Of a DNA stretch of 64,000 bases, positions 52,695 through 61,859 are shown in pieces (within the stretch, counting starts at the first letter, position 1; every line of letters begins with the position of its first letter). The DNA is from JAOZTV01 sp965371805 (GTDB lineage Bacteria > Acidobacteriota > Aminicenantia > UBA2199). The translations under genes were made by a program, and so were the position numbers. The notes under the pieces are model-generated. The model was not told where the DNA came from, searched no databases, and saw only the letters and a program-made list of their open reading frames with translations. The DNA lies in contig CBDUZW010000004.1 of NCBI GenBank assembly GCA_965371805.1, positions 83,249 through 147,248 on the forward strand, written 5' to 3'.

Positions 52695-53795
52695 ATGGGA
52701 AATAATTATATATTGGCTATTAATCCAGGATCTACTTCGACTAAAGTTGCAGTATTCCAGGATGAAAAAATTATATGTGAGAGTAAAATATCACATGAAG
52801 TAGAAGAGATTTCAAAATTTGACCGGATAATAGACCAAAAAGAATTCAGAACAAAAGTTGTAATGAATTTTTTCAAGGAGAACTCTTTTGATCCTACTCT
52901 CCTGAATGCTGTAGTTGGAAGGGGTGGAATCCTGACTCCAATGAAATCAGGTACTTATAAAGTAAATCAGGAAATGGTTGATTATTTAAAAGACAGTTAT
53001 TTAGAACATGCATCCAATCTTGGTGCAATTATAGCAGATGTCATTGCAAAAATAGTTGGGATTGAGGCTTATATTGTTGATCCGGTTGTGGTTGATGAAA
53101 TGGATGAGATTGCAAAGATTACAGGTATTCCCGAGATAAAAAGACAAAGCCTGTTTCATGCATTAAATCAAAAGGCTATGGCTAGAGAAGCAGCTAAATC
53201 CTTAAAGAAGGATTATAAATATTGCAATCTAATTGTTGCTCACCTTGGAGCTGGAATTTCAATTGGGATGCATAAAATGGGATCAGTTGTTGATGTGAAT
53301 AATGGATTAAATGGAGACGGTCCTTTCTCACCTGAAAGAGCGGGGACTTTACCAGCATGGAGTCTTGTTGAACTTTCTACATTGGGAACATTCTCTCTCC
53401 CTGATATGAAAAAAAAACTTACTGGTAAGGGTGGACTTGTTGCCCATCTTGGGATTAATGATCTGAGAGATGTTATAAAGAGGATAGATGCAGGAGATAA
53501 AAAAGCTGCTCTTATTTATGAGGCTATGGCATATAATATATCAAAGGAAATAGGCTTATTGGCTCCTGTTGTTAATGGGAATCTTGATGCGATAGTTTTA
53601 ACCGGAGGCCTTGCATATAATGAGGGTTTTATAGACTTAATAAAGAAAAGAGTTGAGTTTCTAGCGCCGGTTCTGGTATTTCCGGGAGAGGATGAAATGA
53701 CTGCTCTTGCTAATGGCGTATTAAGAGTTTTAAATAAAGAAGAGAATGCAAGAAATTGGAAATATAATCCAAATATAGATGGAGGGAAATTATGA
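52695..53795 (+). CDS. buk: Butyrate kinase, first copy
   Basis: The 366-residue protein is an ASKHA-family acyl kinase: LAINPGSTSTKVAVF at the start, GRGGILTPMKSGTY, NLIVAHLGAGISIGMHKMG, DVNNGLNGDGPFSPERAGTL and the C-terminal AIVLTGGLAYN. It converts butyryl-phosphate plus ADP to butyrate plus ATP. It overlaps ptb by four bases. The -10 box is six bases before the ATG, so its mRNA may be leaderless. Confidence 0.94.
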   Translation: MGNNYILAINPGSTSTKVAVFQDEKIICESKISHEVEEISKFDRIIDQKEFRTKVVMNFFKENSFDPTLLNAVVGRGGILTPMKSGTYKVNQEMVDYLKDSYLEHASNLGAIIADVIAKIVGIEAYIVDPVVVDEMDEIAKITGIPEIKRQSLFHALNQKAMAREAAKSLKKDYKYCNLIVAHLGAGISIGMHKMGSVVDVNNGLNGDGPFSPERAGTLPAWSLVELSTLGTFSLPDMKKKLTGKGGLVAHLGINDLRDVIKRIDAGDKKAALIYEAMAYNISKEIGLLAPVVNGNLDAIVLTGGLAYNEGFIDLIKKRVEFLAPVLVFPGEDEMTALANGVLRVLNKEENARNWKYNPNIDGGKL

Positions 53796-54697
53796 ATGCA
53801 ATAAAAAATTTATCAGAACTGGAACAGTTGGTAAAGGAAAAAACAACACCAAAGATGTCTGTTGCCTTTGCCCAGGACGAAGATACAATTCTTGCTGTAA
53901 ACAGGGCTGTTGATGAAAAAATTGTTGAGGCAATTTTAATAGGGGATAAGACAAAGATAGAGGGAATTTGTAAAAAACTTGATATTTTACCTGAGAAATT
54001 TGAGATAATAAATGAACCTGATGAAAAAAAGAGTGGTACAAAAGCTGTAGAATTGATTGTAGAAGGGAAGGCTCATATTTTAATGAAGGGGCTGATATCT
54101 ACTCCATATTTTTTGAAGGCTATTTTAAATAAAGAATTTAACCTTATAAAAAAGGGTCAGGTTCTTTCTCATACAGCTGTGATTGAAATTGAAACCTATG
54201 ACAAACTTTTAATAGTTTCCGATGTAGCAATGATCCCGTATCCGGATTTGAATCAAAAGATACAAATGATCAATTACAATATTAAAATTTCCGAGAAATT
54301 GGGAATTAAAAATCCTAAAATAGCAATCGTAACTGCAAATGAAAAAGTATCTGAAAAGATGCCTTCAACAGTTGATGCTGCTATTATTTCAAAAATGGCT
54401 GATAGAAAACAGATAAAGGGAGCAATTATTGATGGGCCTCTGGCCTTAGATGTTGCTTTATCAAAAAGAGCCTGTGATATTAAAGGACTGAAATCTCCAA
54501 TCGAAGGTTATGCTGATGTTTTAATTTTTCCAAATATTGATGCTGGAAATGTTTTCTATAAAACTACGACTATACTCGGAAAGGCAAAACTTGCAGGAGT
54601 TGTGACAGGGACACCATTCCCAACTGTACTTGTGTCCAGAGCGGATGATGATGATTCTAAATACTATTCAATTGTTCTAGCTTCAGCATTGGCTTAA
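53792..54697 (+). CDS. ptb: Phosphate butyryltransferase
   Basis: The 301-residue protein belongs to the phosphate acetyl/butyryltransferase family: KMSVAFAQDEDTILAVNRAV near the start, LMKGLISTPYFLKAIL, SDVAMIPYPDL, IIDGPLALDVALSKRA and a C-terminal DVLIFPNIDAGNV. It makes butyryl-phosphate from butyryl-CoA. With buk it forms an ATP-yielding step, but branched-chain acyl substrates are also possible. Confidence 0.94.
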   Translation: MNAIKNLSELEQLVKEKTTPKMSVAFAQDEDTILAVNRAVDEKIVEAILIGDKTKIEGICKKLDILPEKFEIINEPDEKKSGTKAVELIVEGKAHILMKGLISTPYFLKAILNKEFNLIKKGQVLSHTAVIEIETYDKLLIVSDVAMIPYPDLNQKIQMINYNIKISEKLGIKNPKIAIVTANEKVSEKMPSTVDAAIISKMADRKQIKGAIIDGPLALDVALSKRACDIKGLKSPIEGYADVLIFPNIDAGNVFYKTTTILGKAKLAGVVTGTPFPTVLVSRADDDDSKYYSIVLASALA

Positions 54698-54744
54698 AGT
54701 AAAAAGTTAGTATATTATAACTTTGTGAACTTTAAATGAACTTT

Positions 54745-55110
54745 GGAAACGGATAAAGGATCGCCTTAAAGTGGATGTATTCTGCTTCAGGGAGGAAAGT
54801 CTGGGCTCCATAGGGAAAGGGTAGTTCCTAACAGGAACGGGTTTCCGATATACGGAAACTACGGAAAGTGTCTAAGAGAATAGACTGCTAAGGCTATTGC
54901 TTTAGTAAAGGTGAAATGGTGAGGTAAGAGCTCACCGGTTGAAAAAGTGATTTTTTGACGCAGGATAAACCCTACCCGGTGCAAGGCTTAATAAAAGGGT
55001 GCAAAGGCTTTCCCGGCCAATACCTTTAGGTTAGCCGCTCGAGCAATTAAGCAATTAATTGCCCAGATAAATGATCTTTTTTGACAGAACCCGGCTTATC
55101 GTCCGTTTCC
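54745..55110 (+). ncRNA. rnpB: RNase P RNA (class A)
   Basis: Paired ends GGAAACGGA and TCCGTTTCC close helix P1. The conserved core GAGGAAAGTCTGGGCTCC occurs at about 54794, and the distal partner AGAACCCGGCTTATCG lies at about 55086-55101. Both universal P4-forming regions are present. An 8-T run follows at 55121. Length is about 366 bases, normal for bacterial type A. Confidence 0.95.
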
Positions 55111-55145
55111 AATAGTTCATTTTTTTTATATATAACTTAAATTGA

Positions 55146-55316
55146 GTGATTGTTTTGGATGAAGAGTCTTATAGTGTTGTTTCCAGAAGGTTTTACAAAA
55201 ACCACAGGCATATTAATAAGTATGTCGAGGATTTTTGGGAAGCTTTATGGTGCAACAGGTTTGGACTATTCGCCGAAAGAAATGCTCAATTCAGGTATAA
55301 AAAGATTTTTTTATAA
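55146..55316 (+). repeat. Dispersed repeat copy with a possible 56-codon ORF, between rnpB and mogA
   Basis: Bases about 55175-55260 match, in reverse orientation, the repeat after motB. From GTG 55146 one frame is open for 56 codons, with SRRFYKNHRHINKYVEDFW near the middle. The motB copy has the same residues in the same frame. No Shine-Dalgarno is seen before the GTG. A second frame from ATG 55159 (55 codons) ends at TAATG on the mogA start; both cannot be real. Coding status is unproven. Confidence 0.5.
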
Positions 55317-55325
55317 GGAGGTCTA

Positions 55326-55796
55326 ATGCTTATAATTTCAATTATAACATTGTCAGATAGAGCCTTTAACGGCATATATGAAGATTTGTCAGGACCAAAG
55401 ATAAAAGAAATTATTCTAGAAAATAAAATAGATTGTAAAATTTCAAATATTATTATTCCTGATGAAGTAGAGGACCTTAAAAAAGAACTGCAAAAAAGCC
55501 TTGACTCAGATTATATTATTACAACTGGTGGGACCGGGATTTCTCCCAGAGATATAACTCCTGAGGTCACAAGGTCTTTCTGTGATTTTGAACTTCCTGG
55601 GATATCGGAAATGCTCAGGTATGAATCCTTGAAAGAAACACAACATGCCGTGTTTTCAAGAGGTTTTTCTGGAGTTAGAGGCAAAACTATAATTATTAAT
55701 TTCCCCGGTTCTGTTAAGGCAGTTACCTTATGTACAAAATTAATTGTTCCAATTTTGGAACATGGGAAAAAAATGATCGAGGGGAAGGGGCACTAA
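55326..55796 (+). CDS. mogA: Molybdenum cofactor biosynthesis protein MogA/MoaB
   Basis: The 156-residue protein has TLSDRAFNGIYEDLSGPKI near the start, ITTGGTGISPRDITPEVT (the MPT-adenylylation loop) near residue 75, and NFPGSVKAV. It adenylates molybdopterin in Moco synthesis or is a MoaB paralogue. AGGAGG immediately precedes ATG 55326. No other Moco gene is visible. Confidence 0.88.
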   Translation: MLIISIITLSDRAFNGIYEDLSGPKIKEIILENKIDCKISNIIIPDEVEDLKKELQKSLDSDYIITTGGTGISPRDITPEVTRSFCDFELPGISEMLRYESLKETQHAVFSRGFSGVRGKTIIINFPGSVKAVTLCTKLIVPILEHGKKMIEGKGH

Positions 55797-55816
55797 ACTT
55801 AGTTAGCACTTATTTG

Positions 55817-56497
55817 TTATTCTCCCAACAAAACTCTACAAAGTTGATACATATAGATGTCGCTGGTTCTGATATTTTCCAGATCTCCATCTTTAATCTT
55901 AAACCAGAGTAGAGATAAGTGTTGAAGTGATTTCAGAATTTTTTTATAATTTTTTATTTTAAAATTACTTTTAGAGGGTGCAATTTTTTTAAATTGTTTT
56001 AAGTGTTCCATTGCATATTTGTTTATATCATAAGTTCTGGAATTTGGATAAGTTGTCTGATAATTTTTAATTATTACTTCTCTAACATCTTGTTCCAGAA
56101 GTAATTCACCTAGAAGATGGGAATTTTTTATGAAATCAGAATATTCTAAAGGGATTGATTGAAAAAACTCTTCTGTTAACAGATTTTGTTCTGCAATCTC
56201 TTTATCATTTGAAATTGACCTTTGACAATATTTTTTTGAGGCTATTAATAAATAAGTTAGAGTGTTTTTAAGTGCATCTAATCTCTCTTTTGAAATCATG
56301 TAGAAACTTTCATAATAGTTTAAGTCATCTTTCTGATGTTCTACAATTGATGAGAAAGTATTTTGTTTGTTCTGAAAAGAACTTATCATGTCCTCTTTAA
56401 TTGTTTTTAAAAGTATCTCTACTTTAATAAAAAAAGATTCCATCTCTAATTCGTCTTTTATGTTCAAACTGTTTAATTTGTCAAAAAAGTCTTTCAT
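55817..56497 (-). CDS. Helical protein of unknown function
   Basis: I chose ATG 56497 because a strong promoter -10 lies seven bases upstream; the longer frame to 56554 would contain the promoter. The 226-residue protein is helical with acidic N-terminus (SLNIKDELEMESFFIKVEIL), ERLDALKNTLTYLLIASKK and a basic C-terminus. No family is recognised. A leaderless transcript is likely. Confidence 0.55.
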   Translation of the reverse strand: MKDFFDKLNSLNIKDELEMESFFIKVEILLKTIKEDMISSFQNKQNTFSSIVEHQKDDLNYYESFYMISKERLDALKNTLTYLLIASKKYCQRSISNDKEIAEQNLLTEEFFQSIPLEYSDFIKNSHLLGELLLEQDVREVIIKNYQTTYPNSRTYDINKYAMEHLKQFKKIAPSKSNFKIKNYKKILKSLQHLSLLWFKIKDGDLENIRTSDIYMYQLCRVLLGE

Positions 56498-56504
56498 ACT
56501 TAAG

Positions 56505-56533
56505 TTTATACATAAATAAAAACAAAAAGTCAA
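56505..56533 (-). promoter_or_regulatory. Leaderless-type promoter of the unknown minus-strand gene
   Basis: Minus strand TTGACT (56528-56533), 17 bases, TATAAA (56505-56510), then seven bases to ATG 56497. Confidence 0.65.
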
Positions 56534-56574
56534 GATTTTTTTACTATGTTTCAATGTTTTTTTTACTGGTTCTA

Positions 56575-56603
56575 TTGACTTTCTTTAAAGAATTATATAT
56601 TAA
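56575..56603 (+). promoter_or_regulatory. Promoter of the mtnP operon
   Basis: TTGACT (56575-56580) with an AT-rich -10 region TATATTAA at 56596-56603; the exact hexamer is ambiguous. GTGGTGG precedes ATG 56620. Confidence 0.45.
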
Positions 56604-56619
56604 TATAAGTGGTGGAAAA

Positions 56620-57507
56620 ATGGAAGATATAAAAATTGGAATTATTGGTGGAAGTGGCTTTTATGATATGGAGTTTGAAGATGCGGAATATATTCATATT
56701 GATACCCCTTTTGGGCAACCTTCAGAAAAAATACTGATTGGCAAAATTGATAATGTAAAAATTGCATTTTTGTCCAGACATGGAATTGGACACCGGTTCT
56801 CTCCATCTGAAGTAAATTATAGAGCAAATCTATTTGCTTTAAAAACATTAGGTGTAAAAAACCTGGTTTCTTTTACCGCTGTTGGTTCATTGAAAGAAGA
56901 ACTGAAACCGACAGACCTGGTTATACCGGATCAGTATTATGATAATACATTTAAGAGAGAAAAAACATTTTTTGAAAATGGGATAGTTGGACATGTCTCT
57001 ATGGCTGAACCAACCTGTCCGGTTTTGTCTGATATTGCGTGTAAAATTGCAAAAGAGATTGGATTGTCTGTGCACAAAGGTGGAACCTATTTTAATATGG
57101 AAGGACCTCAGTTTTCTTCCAGAGCAGAATCCTTTGCGTATAGACATCATGATTTTTCCATAATCGGTATGACTCAGGCTATTGAGGCAAAACTTGCCAA
57201 AGAACTGGAAATGTGTTTTCTTCCCCTTGCTTTTGTAACAGATTATGATTGCTGGCATGAAGATACGGAAAATGTTTCAGTGGATATGGTTATTGAGAAT
57301 CTTAATAAAAATACTTCAAATGCACAGAAGATAGTAAATCTTCTTGCAACCAGCTTAACTTCTGATAATGCAGATTGTAAATGTGAGACATCACTCGAAT
57401 ATGCAATCATGACAGATCCTAAATCAATTACTTATAATACCTTTAAAAGGCTAAAACCTATTATTTGCAAATACATTAAAGAACCTGGAGATAAAATTCA
57501 TGAATGA
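56620..57507 (+). CDS. mtnP: S-methyl-5'-thioadenosine phosphorylase
   Basis: The start is ATG 56620; the frame is open upstream through the promoter. The 295-residue protein has KIGIIGGSGFYDM, LSRHGIGHRFSPSEVNYRANL, EGPQFSSRAES and DYDCWHEDTENVS. The latter carries substrate residues typical of MTAP. It splits methylthioadenosine to methylthioribose-1-phosphate and adenine, the substrate of MtnA at 17.7 kb. It overlaps the second butyrate kinase gene by eight bases. Confidence 0.93.
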   Translation: MEDIKIGIIGGSGFYDMEFEDAEYIHIDTPFGQPSEKILIGKIDNVKIAFLSRHGIGHRFSPSEVNYRANLFALKTLGVKNLVSFTAVGSLKEELKPTDLVIPDQYYDNTFKREKTFFENGIVGHVSMAEPTCPVLSDIACKIAKEIGLSVHKGGTYFNMEGPQFSSRAESFAYRHHDFSIIGMTQAIEAKLAKELEMCFLPLAFVTDYDCWHEDTENVSVDMVIENLNKNTSNAQKIVNLLATSLTSDNADCKCETSLEYAIMTDPKSITYNTFKRLKPIICKYIKEPGDKIHE

Positions 57508-58564
57508 TCTAATACTTATAATTAACACTGGCAATACTTCTACAAAAATTGGGATTTATAAGGGTGAAATAAAACAGTTTGACGAATCCATTCCGCATAG
57601 TGATGAGGACCTCGCTGAATTTTCTGATATTAATTCTCAAAAGCAATATAGAGAAAATTTAATTTTCGGTTTTTTGAAAGATAAGAAAATAGAACTTAAT
57701 CAGTTGAGAGCAGTAGCGGCAAGAGGAGGCCTTTTAAAACCTCTGGATAGTGGAACATACCTTGTAACTGAGGATATGATAACTGATCTTATTGAATGTA
57801 AAAGAGGGGCACATGCCTCTCATCTTTCTGCTCAAATAGGATACTCGATTGCAAAAAAAATGAATATCAAATGTTTCGTTGTAGATCCAATTTCAGTTGA
57901 TGAACTTGAGCCAATTGCCAGATATTCCGGCAATAAATTGTTTGAAAGAATTATGCTTTCTCATGCTTTAAATATGAAGGCTGTTGCAAAAAGATTTGCT
58001 AAAGAAAAATCCCTGGATTATAAAAAATTAAATCTTATTGTAATTCATCTTGGAACCGGTATCTCGATTTCAATTCATAGTGGTGGAAAGATGATCGATG
58101 CTATAAATTCAAGTGAAGAGGGATGCTTTTCTCCAGACAGATCAGGTGGTTTGCCTGTGCTTCAGGTTATAAGATATATTGATAAAACAGGTATTGATAT
58201 AAAAAAATTAGAAAAGATGATATTTGGAAATGGAGGTTTGTTTTCATATTTGCAGACTAAAAACTTTTTCAAAGTTGAGGAATTATACAAAAAAGGTGAG
58301 ATTGAAGTCATAAATGTTGTAAAAGCTATGGTTTATCAAGTGGCAAAAGAAGTTGGGGCATTTTCAACAGTCGTAAATGGAAATATTGATAATATATTAA
58401 TTACCGGAGGTATGGCATATGTAGATTTTTTAATAGATCTTATCTCAAAAAGAATTAATTTTATTGCTCCAATCGAGATTTATCCTGGTGAGGATGAAAT
58501 TGAAGCACTTGCAGAGGGAACCTTACGAGTATTGTCCGGTGAAGAACCACAACTTAAATATTAG
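57500..58564 (+). CDS. Butyrate kinase, second copy
   Basis: The 354-residue protein has LIINTGNTSTKIGIYKG, ARGGLLKPLDSGTY, NLIVIHLGTGISISIHSGG, GCFSPDRSGGLP and ILITGGMAYV, an intact acyl-kinase active site. It is a clear paralogue of the 52.7-kb buk but sits in an mtnP operon without a ptb. It may use another short-chain acyl phosphate. Confidence 0.88.
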   Translation: MNDLILIINTGNTSTKIGIYKGEIKQFDESIPHSDEDLAEFSDINSQKQYRENLIFGFLKDKKIELNQLRAVAARGGLLKPLDSGTYLVTEDMITDLIECKRGAHASHLSAQIGYSIAKKMNIKCFVVDPISVDELEPIARYSGNKLFERIMLSHALNMKAVAKRFAKEKSLDYKKLNLIVIHLGTGISISIHSGGKMIDAINSSEEGCFSPDRSGGLPVLQVIRYIDKTGIDIKKLEKMIFGNGGLFSYLQTKNFFKVEELYKKGEIEVINVVKAMVYQVAKEVGAFSTVVNGNIDNILITGGMAYVDFLIDLISKRINFIAPIEIYPGEDEIEALAEGTLRVLSGEEPQLKY

Positions 58565-58570
58565 ATAAGG

Positions 58571-59149
58571 ATGAAAGAGAAAAATAACCGAAATTCTCAA
58601 GGTGATGTCGAAATAATGCTTCACTCAATTGACAATAGGATTGAAGCACTAAAGGCCCAATATAATTTGTTTTTTTCTGGCGATCTACGTGTTCCACCTG
58701 AACAGGAGAGAGAATCTCTTGAAAAAAAAGTTAGAAATATTTTTTATTCTGGTACAAAAAGTCCAAGATTGTCTTTGTTAATACAAAATATATCATCAAA
58801 GTTTGCACTTTATAATAATATGTGGTTAAAAAGATTAAATGCAATAGAAGGAGGCTTTACTATTAATAAGCGTAAACCAACACCTGTTGTAGAAAAAGAG
58901 ATTAAAAAGAAAGAAGTGAAAATAAAGCCAATTAATGTAAGTTTAAACGAGGAGGACTCATTTGATCAGTTTTATGAGAAGTATAAAGATTTGAGTATAG
59001 GACAGTCTGCAAAAATAATGGAAAAGGAAAAAATGATAAACTCAATAAAGATGAAATTAATTACAGAAAATCTTATTGATGTTAAAATTGCTTTCCAGAT
59101 CGAGAAAGGAAAAGTTAAATTAAAAATTAAAAGACAGAATTTTGAATAA
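58571..59149 (+). CDS. Small cytoplasmic helical protein of unknown function
   Basis: The 192-residue protein has an N-terminal helix MLHSIDNRIEALKAQYNLFF and FSGDLRVPPEQERESLEKKV, then RLSLLIQNISSKFALYNNMW. A basic middle and a C-terminal QIEKGKVKLKIKR complete it. I recognise no family with confidence. It precedes the M16-like pair by an eight-base overlap. Confidence 0.55.
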   Translation: MKEKNNRNSQGDVEIMLHSIDNRIEALKAQYNLFFSGDLRVPPEQERESLEKKVRNIFYSGTKSPRLSLLIQNISSKFALYNNMWLKRLNAIEGGFTINKRKPTPVVEKEIKKKEVKIKPINVSLNEEDSFDQFYEKYKDLSIGQSAKIMEKEKMINSIKMKLITENLIDVKIAFQIEKGKVKLKIKRQNFE

Positions 59150-60485
59150 ATCTAAAATTAGAATAAATATAGGATTGCTAAAACTATTTATTATAATTCT
59201 ATCTTTTTTTATACTTGGAGATTATGGTTTTTCTCAAATTCAGGTTCAAACCTATCAACTAAACAATGGGCTGAGAGTTATTTTATCCCCAATAGAAAAT
59301 ATTCACTCTGTGTGTGTTTTTACATATTTTAAAACTGGTGTAAGAGACGATCCTGTTGAATTGAAGGGAGCATCAACTATTTTTAAAAACATAAGACTTA
59401 AATCCGGGACAAGAAACTTCAACTATCTTGAAGGGCTTTTATACACAAAAAACCAAGGTGGTATAGCAGGCAGTAAGGTTGAATATGATTATTCATATTT
59501 TTATCAAATTGTTCAAGCAGAGAATTTAAATATTGCATTGATGTTGGAGGGAGAAAGGTTTAAATCTCTTAAGCTCAGCAATAGAGGGTTTCAGATCCAA
59601 AAAAACAGACATATTCAGCGGTTAAAAAGACTTGTAAATTATAGTCGATATTATAATTCATATCTTTGGGTAAACTCAAAATTATTTGCAAATTCAGTTT
59701 ATCAATACCCGGTGATGGGGAGTCTTGACAAGATCATTAATATAAAAACAGATGATATTGATTCTGTTTATAATAGATATTCTGATCCGAATTTAACGAC
59801 ACTTATAGTTACTGGTAAATTTGATACTATTGAAATCAAGAGAAAAATATTGAAATATTTCTCAACTATAAAATCCAGGGGGAATAAGACTATAAATTAC
59901 TCACCTTTGAATTTAAAGACTGAATCTATATCTGCAACCGGTCTCTCTAAAAATGTTTCCGAACATTTTGTTATATTTGGAATTCAAGCTCCTTCTGTTC
60001 TTGATCAGAGTTTTGAGACATTTTTATTTATGAAATATTTTTTGTTGGATAAAAGAAGAGACAGTATTTCCAACTATTTAAAAGATAAAAATAAACTGGA
60101 TGTTTCAATAGATTTTAGACTTTCAGATAATATAGAATCGAATAGTCTGGTTATTGGAGTTTCTTCAAAAACTAAAATAAATATTGTTAGAACAAAATAC
60201 CTAATTCTAAGTTATTTTAAAAATTTGCCAACATTAATGCTTAAAAAAAAGATTGATATCAAAAATATTAAAAATCTGATGGAAATTGACTATAGGAAAA
60301 AATTATCCGGGCTTGTATCCAGAAGTGAGTTACTAGCAAAATCTGAACATTTCTTTAATAATCTTGATATCAATAAAAACATTTTAAATAAAATTCAGAA
60401 GATTGGTCTTTATAATATAATAGGTCTGTGTAAAAAATATTTTACACAAAATAAAATAATTATGTTATATGAATATAATGATTAA
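59142..60485 (+). CDS. M16 peptidase-like protein lacking the HxxEH motif
   Basis: The start is TTG 59142; no ATG fits. The 447-residue protein has a signal peptide (about 1-31, ending SQIQ). The N-terminal M16 fold begins with VQTYQLNNGLRVILSP and FTYFKTGVRDDP. Where active M16 enzymes have His-x-x-Glu-His (GxAHxLEHM), it has GASTIFKNIRLKSG, so no zinc site is possible. The next gene is a similar inactive relative; the two may form a heterodimeric shell like other M16 pairs. Role unknown; periplasmic. Confidence 0.65.
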   Translation: MNKSKIRINIGLLKLFIIILSFFILGDYGFSQIQVQTYQLNNGLRVILSPIENIHSVCVFTYFKTGVRDDPVELKGASTIFKNIRLKSGTRNFNYLEGLLYTKNQGGIAGSKVEYDYSYFYQIVQAENLNIALMLEGERFKSLKLSNRGFQIQKNRHIQRLKRLVNYSRYYNSYLWVNSKLFANSVYQYPVMGSLDKIINIKTDDIDSVYNRYSDPNLTTLIVTGKFDTIEIKRKILKYFSTIKSRGNKTINYSPLNLKTESISATGLSKNVSEHFVIFGIQAPSVLDQSFETFLFMKYFLLDKRRDSISNYLKDKNKLDVSIDFRLSDNIESNSLVIGVSSKTKINIVRTKYLILSYFKNLPTLMLKKKIDIKNIKNLMEIDYRKKLSGLVSRSELLAKSEHFFNNLDINKNILNKIQKIGLYNIIGLCKKYFTQNKIIMLYEYND

Positions 60486-61857
60486 AACAAAATTATTTCA
60501 AAAGGTCTTGTTTTTAACAATGTTTTTGATAATTTCTAAACCGATTTTTCCAGAATCTTTATCCAATGACAATAAAGTTACAATATTTATTCGCGATTTT
60601 AAATTTGTAATTTTAAAAAATGATCAAATAGACTTTTTTCATGCAGAATTGATAATTTTGTATAAAACTAAAAATATAGGATCTGCTATTCCATATATTA
60701 CAGCGAGAACAGTTTTCACTAAATCTCTTCAGTCAAAGTCTCCTATTTCTAAATCATTAAAGGCACTTGGTAATGATTATGAACTTCAATTCATGGCAGA
60801 CCATTTGATACTTAAGATTAATTTTTTAAAGCAAAAACTCCCAAAATTCATGAAATTTCTTTCAGCTCTTTACAAAACAAATTTATTATCAGAAAAAGAT
60901 TTAAATTATGAGAAAAGAAAAATAATTGAAGAGTATAGGACAAATGATAAATTCAGGATAAAAATGGGTCTGTATTCTGCTTATAAATATTTTTTTAAAA
61001 ATCAGATTCTTGGGAATAATTTTTTTACAATTAACCAGGTAAAAGAATGTACGATTAATAATATTATTGTTCACTATAAAGGTACATATGTTCCAGAAAA
61101 TTCATCCCTGTATATTACAGGCAAATTAAATTCAAGCGTAATGATTTGGAGTGTAAAAAATTTTCTAAGGAAAATACCCAAAAGATTCAGTCAAATTAAA
61201 AAAAAAACTCAGATAAAAATAACCAGAATCTCAAGACCGATTGTTTTAAATATTCCTGGAATATTAACTCCGACTGTCATTTATATAAAGTTAGTAAAAA
61301 TAAAAAATAAAAATTATGTTTCAAATATTATTATAAACGATAGATTATTTGGTCAATATCCTATTGATACAATTAGTGATAAATCATTAAAATACAAAAT
61401 CAAAAAAAATTTTCTTATTAGTACAGAGATCTTGGCTCATAGAGGATTAGCAGTGATTAGTAATTCGATTAATATGAATTACATGTCTTTAAAGAATTTT
61501 CTTTATTCTTTACAAAGTGAAATTAGAAAAATAAAAATGGAAATAATGGATAGAAGAAGCTATAAAAAATATTTTAATTATTTTTATGGAAGGTCTAAGG
61601 TAAATTCCAGAAACTTCTCTAATCAACTTGAAGAGGAGCTAAGGAGATTTATTCTTTCCAGAGATGAACTTCCTGATAAACGAGAGAACAGAAGTCTGCA
61701 TTTAAAAATTAATAATATTTTAAAAGAAGAGAGAAAAAATTTTTTTAAAACTAAAAAGGTTTTTTCCAAAAATGAGATTGTTGTTATAATTGGAGATATT
61801 GATAAAATTTTAAAGTATTTTCCAAAGATCAATGCTGAAATAGTTGATGTAGAATGA
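60478..61857 (+). CDS. Second M16-like protein lacking catalytic residues
   Basis: The start is ATG 60478 (eight-base overlap with the previous gene); ATG 60469 is also possible. The 459-residue protein has a signal peptide (ending FPES). Its M16-like first domain has GSAIPYITARTVFTKSLQSK, where the metal motif would be, and a later YEKRKIIEEYR block as in M16B helpers. It is highly basic. No metal site is visible. It ends two bases before the convergent menA. Confidence 0.55.
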   Translation: MIKTKLFQKVLFLTMFLIISKPIFPESLSNDNKVTIFIRDFKFVILKNDQIDFFHAELIILYKTKNIGSAIPYITARTVFTKSLQSKSPISKSLKALGNDYELQFMADHLILKINFLKQKLPKFMKFLSALYKTNLLSEKDLNYEKRKIIEEYRTNDKFRIKMGLYSAYKYFFKNQILGNNFFTINQVKECTINNIIVHYKGTYVPENSSLYITGKLNSSVMIWSVKNFLRKIPKRFSQIKKKTQIKITRISRPIVLNIPGILTPTVIYIKLVKIKNKNYVSNIIINDRLFGQYPIDTISDKSLKYKIKKNFLISTEILAHRGLAVISNSINMNYMSLKNFLYSLQSEIRKIKMEIMDRRSYKKYFNYFYGRSKVNSRNFSNQLEEELRRFILSRDELPDKRENRSLHLKINNILKEERKNFFKTKKVFSKNEIVVIIGDIDKILKYFPKINAEIVDVE

Positions 61858-61859
61858 TT

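Noticed and set aside
56554..56619. Longer N-terminus for mtnP
   Set aside because: It contains the TTGACT promoter, while ATG 56620 starts immediately before the conserved KIGIIGGSGFY.
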